From contig JBJXFY010000348.1 of NCBI GenBank assembly GCA_046155815.1, positions 1 to 17,502 on the forward strand: a stretch of DNA of 17,502 nt, given 5' to 3'. Each line of letters starts with the position of its first letter. Within the stretch, counting starts at the first letter, position 1. The notes under the pieces were generated by a model that did no database searches, was not told the DNA's origin, and saw only the letters and a list, made by a program, of their open reading frames with translations. This DNA is from JBJXFY01 sp046155815. Its GTDB lineage: Bacteria > Verrucomicrobiota > Verrucomicrobiia > Limisphaerales > CAIMTB01. Position numbers and translations under genes: made by a program. Shown here piece by piece: positions 7,524 through 14,383 of this stretch.

Positions 7524-10283
7524 GTGGGCCCGCTCCACCCGCTCTTCCGCCATGGCTGCGTCTGGCTTCCGCGGCTCGGGCTGTGGCTCGACCCGAACGC
7601 GCCGCAGGCCGGGCCGGAGCGCGTCTTCGTCAGCCACGCGCACAGCGACCACATCGGCGACCACCGCGAGGTGATCCTCAGCGACGTGACCGCGCGCCTC
7701 ATGGCCGCGCGCCTGCCGGGCGAGCGCATCGAGCACCGTCTGCCCTTCGGTGAGCGCCGCGAATTCGCCGGCCCGGAAGGCGCGTACCACGTGACGCTCG
7801 TGCCCGCCGGCCACATCTTTGGCAGCGCGATGGCCTTCCTCGAGGCGGGCGGCGAGACGCTGCTCTACACCGGCGACTTCAAGCTCCGCCCCGGCCTCTC
7901 AGCCGAGCCGTGCGCGCCGCGCCCCGCGGACACGCTCGTCATGGAGACCACCTACGGCCGGCCGGAGTACCGTTTCCCGCCCACGGCGGACGTGATGGCC
8001 GGCGTGGTGCGTTTCTGCCGCGAGGCGCTGGACAACGACGAGACGCCCGTCTTGCTCGGCTACTCGCTCGGAAAGAGCCAGGAAATCCTCCGCGGCCTGA
8101 GCGACGCCGGCCTGCCCCTCGCGCTGCATCCGCAGGTCGGCCGCCTCACGCGCATCTACGAGGAGTGCGGCCAGACCTTCCCGCCCTACGGGACGGCCGC
8201 CGACGCGGACGCCCGCGGCAAGGTCATCATCGCCCCGCCGGGCGCGAACCTCGCCGCGCTTTTCCGGAAGCTCGGCCCCGTGCGCCAGGCCGTGCTCACC
8301 GGCTGGGCCGTGAACCCCGGCAGCGCCTTCCGCTCCCGCGCGGACGCCGCCTTCCCGCTCAGCGACCACGCGGACTTCCCGGACCTCGTCGAGTTCGTGC
8401 GCCGCGTTGCGCCCCGCCGCGTCTTCACGCTGCACGGATTCGCCGCCGACTTCGCGGCCCACCTGCGCACGCTCGGCTACGACGCGTCCGCGTTGAGCGA
8501 GGGCGACCAGCTTGAGCTGTCCATCGCCGCCGCCCCGCCCGTGCCCGCCGCGGTGGAGACGGTAAGGCCGGCCGCCGCCCCCACGCGCGGCGCGACGCCC
8601 GGCTCCTTCCGCGCCTTCGCGGAAACCTGCACGGCCATCGGAGCGACCTCCTCGAAGCTGGGGAAGACCGCGCGCCTCGCGGCCCATCTCCACGCCGTGC
8701 CGCCGGAGGAGCTGGCCGCGGTCACGACGTGGTGTACCGGCACGGCCTTCCCGCCCGCGGACGGCCGCACGCTGCAGGTCGGCTGGTCCGTCATCCGCCG
8801 CGCCGTGTGCGAGGTCGCCGCCGTGCCTGAACCCGCCTTCCGGCAGACTTACCTGAAGCACAGCGACACCGGCGCGACCGTCGCCGAACTGCTCGCCAGC
8901 CGCGCGCCCGAGGGCGTTCCGCTGACGGCCGCCGACGTGATCGCGCTCTTTGACGCGCTGGCCGCCGCCCGCAGGCCGCACGCGAAGGCCGCGCTGCTCG
9001 CCGCCGCGCTCCGCCGCGCCGACGCCGACGAGGCGCGCTGGCTCGTGAAGATCATCACGGGCGACCTGCGCATCGGGCTGAAGGAGGGGCTGGTCGAGGA
9101 CGCGGTGGCGGAGGCGTTCGCCGCGCCCGTCGAGGCCGTGCGACGCGCCGGCCTGCTGCTCGGCCATCCCGCCGAGGCCGCCGTCCTTGCGCGCGCAGGC
9201 CGCCTGCACGAAGCCGGCCTGGTTCCTCTCCGCCCCGTGAAGGTCATGCTCGCGTCCCCCGAGCCGACCGCCGAGGCCATCCTCGCCCGCGTCCGGGAAT
9301 GGAACGCCGCTGCGACTCCGGACCCCGGACTCTGGACTCCGGACGCCGAAGCCGCCGCCTGGCTCGAGGACAAGTACGACGGCATCCGCGCCCAGCTCCA
9401 CAAGGCCGGCGGCCGGCTCGCGCTCTTTTCGCGCGACCTCAAGGACGTCACCGCCGCGTTCGGCGAGCTGGCCGCGGCCCTCGCCGCGCTGCCCGGCGAC
9501 GCGATCCTCGACGGCGAGCTGCTCGCGCTGCGCGACGGCCGGCCGCTGCCCTTCGCCGCGCTCCAGCGCCGCCTCGGCCGCCGCGAGGGAGACCTGTTCC
9601 TCGGCGACGAGGTGCCCGTCGAGTTCGTCGCCTTCGACCTGCTCTGGCGTGACGGGCGGACGCTGATTGACGAGCCTCTGGCCCGCCGCCGCGCGGAGCT
9701 GGAGGCGCTGGCCGCCGGCGTGCCGGGGCTTTCCCTCGCCCGCATCACGCGTGCCGCGGACGCCGCGGCGGTCGAGGCCGGCTTCGTGGCCGCGCGCGCC
9801 CGCGGCAACGAAGGGCTGATCATCAAATCCCCCGCCGGAGCCTACACGCCCGGCCGCCGTGGCCTGACGTGGCTCAAGCTCAAGAAGGCCTACGCCACGC
9901 TCGACTGCGTGGTGGTCGCCGCGGAGTACGGCCACGGGAAGCGCAATGGCGTGCTGAGCGACTACACTTTCGCCGTGCGCGACGAGGCGACGGGCGAGCT
10001 GAAGACCATCGGCAAGGCGTACAGCGGCCTGACCGATGCGGAGATCGCGGAGCTGACCGCGCACTTCCTCGCCCGCGTGCGCCGGCAGCGCGGGCGTTAC
10101 CACGAGGTCGAGCCGGACACCGTGCTCGAGATCGCCTTCGACACGCTCCAGCCCAGCGCCCGCCACGGCAGCGGCCTGGCCATGCGTTTCCCGCGCATCG
10201 CCCGCGTCCGCCGCGACAAGACCGTGACGGACATTGATACGCTGCGCACGGCGTGGAAGCTTGTCCCGCCGGCCGTCCTGTGA
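7524..10283 (+). CDS. Fusion: beta-CASP metallo-beta-lactamase exonuclease + ATP-dependent DNA ligase
   Basis: A 919-residue two-enzyme protein. The N-terminal third (about 1-335) is a ligase-associated exonuclease of the metallo-beta-lactamase/beta-CASP type: metal-binding HAHSDH (38-43), GHIFGS (96-101), TGDFK with D118, ETTYG (141-145) and SDHADF (280-285). The rest is an ATP-dependent DNA ligase: an N-terminal helical domain (about 358-590), motif I EDKYDGIR with the adenylated lysine K617, motif III VEFVAFDLLW (699-708), motif IV EGLIIKSP (763-770), motif V WLKLKK (783-788) and a C-terminal OB-fold with RFPRIARVRRDK (888-899). In many bacteria these are separate neighbouring genes, together with an Lhr-type helicase and a metallophosphoesterase, in a DNA-repair cluster; here two are fused and the other two are absent nearby. 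The GTG start is a best guess: there is no in-frame ATG before the metal-binding motif, and upstream codons fall in a repeat array. A 7-base tandem repeat lies within the gene (9314-9348). Confidence 0.92.
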   Translation: MGPLHPLFRHGCVWLPRLGLWLDPNAPQAGPERVFVSHAHSDHIGDHREVILSDVTARLMAARLPGERIEHRLPFGERREFAGPEGAYHVTLVPAGHIFGSAMAFLEAGGETLLYTGDFKLRPGLSAEPCAPRPADTLVMETTYGRPEYRFPPTADVMAGVVRFCREALDNDETPVLLGYSLGKSQEILRGLSDAGLPLALHPQVGRLTRIYEECGQTFPPYGTAADADARGKVIIAPPGANLAALFRKLGPVRQAVLTGWAVNPGSAFRSRADAAFPLSDHADFPDLVEFVRRVAPRRVFTLHGFAADFAAHLRTLGYDASALSEGDQLELSIAAAPPVPAAVETVRPAAAPTRGATPGSFRAFAETCTAIGATSSKLGKTARLAAHLHAVPPEELAAVTTWCTGTAFPPADGRTLQVGWSVIRRAVCEVAAVPEPAFRQTYLKHSDTGATVAELLASRAPEGVPLTAADVIALFDALAAARRPHAKAALLAAALRRADADEARWLVKIITGDLRIGLKEGLVEDAVAEAFAAPVEAVRRAGLLLGHPAEAAVLARAGRLHEAGLVPLRPVKVMLASPEPTAEAILARVREWNAAATPDPGLWTPDAEAAAWLEDKYDGIRAQLHKAGGRLALFSRDLKDVTAAFGELAAALAALPGDAILDGELLALRDGRPLPFAALQRRLGRREGDLFLGDEVPVEFVAFDLLWRDGRTLIDEPLARRRAELEALAAGVPGLSLARITRAADAAAVEAGFVAARARGNEGLIIKSPAGAYTPGRRGLTWLKLKKAYATLDCVVVAAEYGHGKRNGVLSDYTFAVRDEATGELKTIGKAYSGLTDAEIAELTAHFLARVRRQRGRYHEVEPDTVLEIAFDTLQPSARHGSGLAMRFPRIARVRRDKTVTDIDTLRTAWKLVPPAVL
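9314..9348 (+). repeat. Period-7 tandem repeat (GACTCCG) inside the ligase coding region
   Basis: Five consecutive 7-base units: GACTCCG, GACCCCG, GACTCTG, GACTCCG, GACGCCG. They encode the linker at about residues 597-608, between the helical domain and motif I (K617). Since 7 is not a multiple of 3, loss or gain of one unit would shift the frame ahead of the catalytic domain. Confidence 0.85.
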
Positions 10284-10290
10284 CCAAGCC

Positions 10291-10328
10291 GGTGGTACCG
10301 GCATCCTGCCGGTCCTCCACCTTTCTTT
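10291..10328 (+). terminator. Rho-independent terminator after the exonuclease-ligase gene
   Basis: An inner 7-bp stem ACCGGCA/TGCCGGT (10297-10303 and 10307-10313) has loop TCC. After a small internal bulge it is extended by GGTGG/CCACC (10291-10295 and 10317-10321). TTTCTTT follows at once. It starts 7 bases after the ligase stop codon. The minus-strand phosphodiesterase gene ends just beyond it at 10350, so it separates convergent transcripts. Confidence 0.8.
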
Positions 10329-10349
10329 AGCGGACCAGCCGCCTCCTCG

Positions 10350-11564
10350 TCAGGCGCGCCGCCGCAAGAACGCCCCTCCAGCGAGGAGGCCCACAGCCAG
10401 CCCGGCGATCACCGTCGAGGGCTCGGGGATCACCTGCGCGCGCGCCGCAACGCCAGTGTCTGGGAAGTCGGTGAAGACGCCATCCACACCGAGATTGAAG
10501 TATGCGATGAACTCGTCCGTGGGATCGGTGAAGCCGTAGAGGCTGCCGTCGTTGCGGAAGGTGTAGGCATGCACCATCAGCCCGGCCGCGTGGGCGTCGC
10601 CGATCACCCCGGTGCCGCCCACGATCTCGCGGTCGCGGATGTCCACGAGGCCGTCGCCGTCGAGATCTTCCGCGATGCCGTCGTTGTTCGGATCGTAGAT
10701 GCGGGTGCGCAGGAGGTAGGGCTTCCAGGGGCCGACGCCGTCGGCGTAGTCGTTCACGAAGTCGAGCCCGACGGGCGTGAGCAGATCCTCGAAGGTCCAC
10801 GGGTTGCCGCTGACCACGAAGTCGTACGGCTGGGCGTAGGGCGCCACGAGCGACATCGAGCCGTCGGGGCGGACGTCGTCGGCGTCCACGAGCTGGATGA
10901 GCGGCACGTCGATGAGGCTGTTCAGTTCCTGGAGGTTGGAAACCTCGAACGACTGGATGAACACGGGGGCGCTGGAACTGGACCAGCCGGCGGCGGTCAG
11001 CGCGGCCACGAGCGGCTCCTCGAGCGAGAGGCCCAGGTTGTCGTGGAAGGTCGGGTGTTTCGTCTCCGGATAGATGCCAACCGTGCGTCCGAGGGCGGCG
11101 CCCTCCGTCTTGGCGAGCTGGATCACCTCGTCGAGGGTCGGAATCTCGTACAGGCCGTTGAAGCTCTGGTCCCGGTCGGCGCGCGGCTGGACGGCGCGCA
11201 GGGTCTTGATCTCCGCGAGGGTGAAGTCACTGGCAAACCAGTCCGTGACGGCCACGCCGTCGAGCGTCTTCGTGGTCTTGTAGGCCGCAAATTCGGGGTG
11301 CGCGGCCACGTCGGTGGTGCCGCCGAGAATGGGCTCATGCCGCGCGATGAGGACGCCGTCCTTGGTGGAGACGAGGTCGGGTTCGATGTAGTCGGCGCCC
11401 TGCTGGATCGCGAGCTTGTAGGCCTCGAGCGTGTGCTCGGGCCGGTAACCGCTGGCCCCGCGGTGGCCGATGACCAGCGGCGCCTGGCCGTTGAGGGTGG
11501 GGACGGTGCCGGCCTGCGTGGTGACGGCAGACGCCGCGAGGGCGGCAAGGAGAAGGGAGCGCAT
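10350..11564 (-). CDS. glpQ: Secreted GlpQ-like glycerophosphodiester phosphodiesterase with PEP-CTERM anchor
   Basis: A 404-residue exported enzyme. The signal peptide is residues 1-18 (MRSLLLAALAASAVTTQA). The GDPD fold has HRGASGYRPEHT (H34, R35, E43), EPDLV (E61, D63), H76 in RHEP and the GlpQ-type YPETKHP (165-171), so the catalytic and calcium-binding residues are present. It should cleave glycerophosphodiesters to glycerol-3-phosphate and an alcohol, outside the inner membrane. Between about 290 and 310 lies an acidic segment with two EF-hand-like loops, D291-x-N-x-D-G and D300-x-D-x-D-G, not a usual part of the core fold. The end is a typical PEP-CTERM tag: VIPEPS (378-383), a hydrophobic stretch and RRRA, which would be recognised by an exosortase. 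The frame is open 50 codons further upstream, but the signal peptide fixes the start at ATG 11564. No obvious ribosome site is visible. Confidence 0.93.
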   Translation of the reverse strand: MRSLLLAALAASAVTTQAGTVPTLNGQAPLVIGHRGASGYRPEHTLEAYKLAIQQGADYIEPDLVSTKDGVLIARHEPILGGTTDVAAHPEFAAYKTTKTLDGVAVTDWFASDFTLAEIKTLRAVQPRADRDQSFNGLYEIPTLDEVIQLAKTEGAALGRTVGIYPETKHPTFHDNLGLSLEEPLVAALTAAGWSSSSAPVFIQSFEVSNLQELNSLIDVPLIQLVDADDVRPDGSMSLVAPYAQPYDFVVSGNPWTFEDLLTPVGLDFVNDYADGVGPWKPYLLRTRIYDPNNDGIAEDLDGDGLVDIRDREIVGGTGVIGDAHAAGLMVHAYTFRNDGSLYGFTDPTDEFIAYFNLGVDGVFTDFPDTGVAARAQVIPEPSTVIAGLAVGLLAGGAFLRRRA

Positions 11565-11747
11565 GGGTGGATCCGGGCGGAGATGGAGGTTGGGGTCGTG
11601 GGCACGCCGAAGGGGCATCGCGCTGCGATCCGCCTGCGGCAACTGGAAATCCAGCGCCGTGGCTGTGACGGCCTGATACGCGCCGGGTGAACTCCGCGTG
11701 ACTTCCAGCGGCACGGCGATGGCCGGCCGCGGCTCGCCCCCGCGTCT

Positions 11748-12326
11748 TCAGCGACTGCGCAAGGCTGCTTCTCCAGCGGACCTCAGCGCAGTTCGAGCGG
11801 GCGGAGCTTGAGGTTGCGGAACCAGCAGGCGTCGGCGTGGTCGGTGAGCATCAGGTGGCCGCGGATTTTTTCGCCGGGCCAGGGCCTCAGCCAGCGCGGA
11901 CTGCGCCCGCCAGCGTTGTTCGAGTCCGAACTCCCGGTACGCGGCCGCTGCTTCGGGCCGGCGGCCGGCCTCCTCGAAGCATTGGATGATCAGGAGCTGC
12001 GGATTAAACGGGATCGTGCGGGCGGTCCGCCATCGCCAGCAGGCCCCGAAAGCCGGCCACCGCCGCGTCCGTCTCGTGGTTCCAGTACGCCTCGCGGCCG
12101 CCACGAACCGCCGCTCCGCCTCGGTGGGCAGGCGGGAAGTCTCCGAGCGGACTAGGGCCCGCTCGACCCGATTGGTGTCGAGCGCGGCCAGCTCGACGCG
12201 GTTGGGCGGCTGGTCGCGCGGAATGATGCGGAGCTCCCCGGTGCCGGCGCAGCCCGAGGCCATCAGGCCGACCAGCATGACGGATGTGGCCGGGATCGCG
12301 GCCCGCTTCAGAGTTCCGAGGATCAT
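11748..12326 (-). pseudogene. Probable lipoprotein gene with two compensating frameshifts and a foreign 3' end
   Basis: The open frame begins with a lipoprotein signal: a hydrophobic stretch then ASGC (23-26), with C26 as the likely lipid-attachment site. The frame stays protein-like to about residue 78 (LPTEAERRFVAA). From about 12097 down to 12008 the same strand makes good protein only in another frame, about 30 residues beginning REAYWNHETDAAVAGFRGLL, which then hits a TAA. Removing one base from the AAA run at 12006-12008 (as read on the plus strand) restores the first frame at NPQLLIIQCFEEAGRRPEAA, a helical hairpin of TPR type. So one base seems lost near 12091-12100 and one gained near 12006. 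Below about 11880 the frame turns into low-quality Pro/Arg-rich sequence that overlaps, in another frame, the tail of a DUF1080 gene. The gene starts 31 bases after the serine hydrolase stop. A real lipoprotein with assembly errors remains possible. Function unknown. Confidence 0.6.
11783..11880 (-). pseudogene. 3'-end remnant of a DUF1080 (3-keto-disaccharide hydrolase-type) gene
   Basis: In a frame different from the lipoprotein frame the minus strand reads PGEKIRGHLMLTDHADACWF, then RNLKLRPLELR and a TGA at 11785-11783. The pattern G-x-(I/L)-x-L-x-D-H-x-D-x-x-W-F-R-N-(I/L) is the usual C-terminal beta-strand of the DUF1080/concanavalin-like domain that is abundant in Verrucomicrobiota and Planctomycetota. 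Only about 32 codons remain. I see no body of the domain upstream, so this is the stump of a deleted gene joined to the lipoprotein gene. Confidence 0.62.
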
Positions 12327-12357
12327 GGGCCGCCTCGCAGGGTGATGGGCTTCCTGG

Positions 12358-13299
12358 TCAGCGGCGCCGCAGGGCCGTCATGATTTCCCGCGCCACCGTC
12401 GGCAGGATGTTCCGCTCCGTGGCGTGCTTCTCGGTGAAGATCACGACCACGCCGCGGCGGCCGTCGGGGAATTCCACATAGGCCGCATCGTGCCGCGTAT
12501 GGCTGGTCCAGCCGGCCTTGGACCAGAGCTTCGCCCCCTCCTGCTTCACCGGCTCCAGAAGGGCCAGGCCCGTGAAGCCGTGGGTCTGGTCCTCGGCGTC
12601 CTTCACCGGCGCGAACACGTCGCGCACCAGCAGCTCGCGCATCTGCGCGCTGCGGGCGGGGGTGATGCAGCGGTCGGTGAAGATCTCCACCATGAGCCGC
12701 GCGGTGGCGTCGGTGGTGAGCCAGTTGCGGTTCGGGGTGAAGGCCTGGATGGCCTGCACCTCGCGGCCGTAGGGGCCCTCGCACCAGGGCTTCTTGTTGG
12801 CGCTGATCCGCGCGTCGTAGCCCAGGCCGTGGAAATAGCGGTTCACCCCTTCGCGCTGGTCGAACCATGCCCGCAGCGCGTCGGGTGCAAGTTCCGGCCC
12901 GCTCGTCGTCCCGGTGAGCACATCGAGGACGTAGTGCGTCGCCTCGTTGTAGCTCGCGACGATCATGTCACGCAGCGCGCGGCGCAGCTCGGCGGTGTCG
13001 TCGAGGCGGCCGTCCTCAAGCCAGCGGTGCGCGGCGGCGAGGTAGAAAAGCTTGATGACGCTGGCCGGGTAGATCACGGCGTCGCCGCGGTAGGCCGCGG
13101 TCACGGGTGCGGCGGGGTCGGCGAGGTCCACGGCGGTGACGGCCAGCTCGTCGGGCTTGAGGCCGCGGCCGGCGAAGTCCGCGAGCGCCTTGGCGACGCC
13201 GCGGTCCACGGCGGCCTGCAGGGGCGTGGGTTCGGCGGCGGGAAGGGCGTTCACGAGGACGAGGACGAGGAGGAGGACGAGGACGAGGGTGGGCTTCAT
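12358..13299 (-). CDS. Secreted beta-lactamase-fold serine hydrolase (class A-like)
   Basis: A 313-residue exported protein. The signal peptide (about 1-22) is a run of Leu-Val repeats ending NALPAAE. The mature part has the active-site motifs of the class A beta-lactamase/PBP-like fold: S80-V-I-K83 (SxxK), SYN (116-118, in place of SDN) and KAG (261-263, in place of KTG). The serine is therefore likely acylated. The altered second and third motifs make a true antibiotic-resistance enzyme uncertain; a peptidase, esterase or cell-wall role is as likely. The start ATG at 13299 overlaps the rsmD stop by 4 bases (ATGA), so the two are coupled. Conserved-looking sequence begins only after this ATG although the frame stays open upstream through rsmD. 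Confidence 0.88.
   Translation of the reverse strand: MKPTLVLVLLLVLVLVNALPAAEPTPLQAAVDRGVAKALADFAGRGLKPDELAVTAVDLADPAAPVTAAYRGDAVIYPASVIKLFYLAAAHRWLEDGRLDDTAELRRALRDMIVASYNEATHYVLDVLTGTTSGPELAPDALRAWFDQREGVNRYFHGLGYDARISANKKPWCEGPYGREVQAIQAFTPNRNWLTTDATARLMVEIFTDRCITPARSAQMRELLVRDVFAPVKDAEDQTHGFTGLALLEPVKQEGAKLWSKAGWTSHTRHDAAYVEFPDGRRGVVVIFTEKHATERNILPTVAREIMTALRRR
13254..13288 (-). repeat. GAGGAC simple repeat encoding the signal-peptide core
   Basis: On the plus strand GAGGAC and GAGGAG units run in tandem. On the coding strand they encode the alternating Leu-Val core (about residues 4-16) of the serine hydrolase signal peptide. Units of 3 and 6 bases keep the frame, so copy-number change would only alter the length of the hydrophobic core. 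Confidence 0.7.
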
Positions 13300-13883
13300 G
13301 TGGAAGGGGGCGCCAGCTCGAGGAAGCGGATCCACGAATCGCCGTGCTTCATCGTCTTGCGCTCGGACCAGGCGGCCGGGATCTCGACCTGGTCGCGCTT
13401 GGCGTGGCCGAGCACGAAGAGGCCGCCGGGCGCGAGCAAGCCGGGCAACGCCGGATGATCGAGGAGCTTCTGGGCCATCGAGGCCGAGCGTCGGCCGACA
13501 TTCTTGTCGCCGTAGGGCGGGTCGGCGAGCACGAGGTCGAAACGTCGCCCCGCCGCGGCGAGCTGCGGGAGCGCGCTGAAGACGTCCTGCACGCGCAGCT
13601 CGTGGCGGTCCGCCGGCAGGCCGGTGGCGCGGACGTTTTCCGCGAGCAGGCGGGCGTGCTTCGCGGACAGCTCGAGGCTGAGGACGCCGGCCGCGCCGCG
13701 GCTGAGGCATTCGAGGCCGAGCGCGGCGGTGCCGGAGAAGAGGTCGAGCACGCGGGCGTCCACGACGCGGCCGCCGAGGCTGTTGAAGATGGCCTGGCGG
13801 ACGAGATCCGGCGTGGGGCGCACGGACAGGCCGGCCGGCACCTTGAGCAGGCGGTTCGCCGCGAGGCCGCCGATGATGCGCAT
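13296..13883 (-). CDS. rsmD: 16S rRNA (guanine(966)-N(2))-methyltransferase RsmD
   Basis: A 195-residue class I methyltransferase of normal RsmD length. The N-terminus MRIIGGLAANRLLKVPAG and RPTPDLVRQAIFNSL (22-36) are family hallmarks. The SAM-binding motif is DLFSGTAALGLE (47-58); the usual form is GTGALGLE, so one glycine is an alanine here. The catalytic motif is DPPY (121-124), preceded by FDLVLA. It methylates the exocyclic amine of G966 in 16S rRNA during 30S assembly. I chose ATG at 13883 because family similarity begins exactly there; the 32 additional upstream codons of the open frame cross the heptamer repeats. The gene overlaps the next gene by ATGA. Confidence 0.94.
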   Translation of the reverse strand: MRIIGGLAANRLLKVPAGLSVRPTPDLVRQAIFNSLGGRVVDARVLDLFSGTAALGLECLSRGAAGVLSLELSAKHARLLAENVRATGLPADRHELRVQDVFSALPQLAAAGRRFDLVLADPPYGDKNVGRRSASMAQKLLDHPALPGLLAPGGLFVLGHAKRDQVEIPAAWSERKTMKHGDSWIRFLELAPPST

Positions 13884-13908
13884 GGGCGAGGGTGGCGGGC
13901 GGAGCCGG

Positions 13909-13938
13909 AAAGTTCCAGAGGCCAAGTTCCACGCCAAT
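13909..13938 (-). repeat. TTGGAAC-type heptamers just upstream of rsmD
   Basis: On the minus strand the leader of rsmD contains TGGAACT, TGGCCTC, TGGAACT at 7-base spacing, preceded by CCATTGGCG. The stretch from the last unit to the start codon resembles the stretch between the 7442-7501 array and the ligase start (TGGAACTT, TCC, then a GC-rich piece and the start codon). Confidence 0.65.
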
Positions 13939-14033
13939 GGACGGCACCGCGGGACCGCGAATGCTGGGGAATCCGGCAAATCCTGGGCGAAGCTGCGCTT
14001 GTCGCAGCCGGCGCACCTGCTAGGATTCCATCC

Positions 14034-14189
14034 GTGAATTTTGCGCTCTCGTTTCTCGTGACCTTGATCTTCACGGTGCTGTTCAGCGCGGGCATCGTGA
14101 GGATGGCCACCGGCTCGATCTGGCTGCTGCTGGTGGTCACCGCGACTTTCTTCTTCCTCTTCATCCGCTACGGCTGCCTCCGCCGTTGA
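14034..14189 (+). CDS. Small two-helix membrane protein (51 residues)
   Basis: The GTG start is preceded by AGGA (14022-14025) at 8 bases. The product is almost entirely hydrophobic: one helix at about residues 3-22 (FALSFLVTLIFTVLFSAGIV), a short turn RMATGS, a second helix at about 28-45, and a basic tail RYGCLRR. The charges favour both ends in the cytoplasm. I do not recognise a family. The codon content and the clean double-helix pattern, with a plausible ribosome site, argue that it is real. It stands alone between the divergent rsmD operon and a 411-base gap before the SPFH operon. Confidence 0.65.
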   Translation: MNFALSFLVTLIFTVLFSAGIVRMATGSIWLLLVVTATFFFLFIRYGCLRR

Positions 14190-14383
14190 GTCCCGTGGCG
14201 CCTGGGCCGCCCCGTCTGGTGGACCGCTTGAACCCGCCCGCGCGGTCCATCTCCCGGACTGTTTCCCGCATCGTTGACGCCCCGTGCCATTCCCTCTCCC
14301 CGGCTGGGCGGATCACGAGCCTGGAGCCCAACTTCGCCGACCGCCGCCCCGGCCAATCCGAGATGGTCGAGCCCTTGGCGAAT

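Noticed and set aside
13999..14026. TTGTCG and TAGGAT 16 bases apart as a promoter for the small membrane protein
   Set aside because: The -10 candidate overlaps the AGGA ribosome site, so the transcript would start at the start codon. The two readings conflict and the -35 match is weak.
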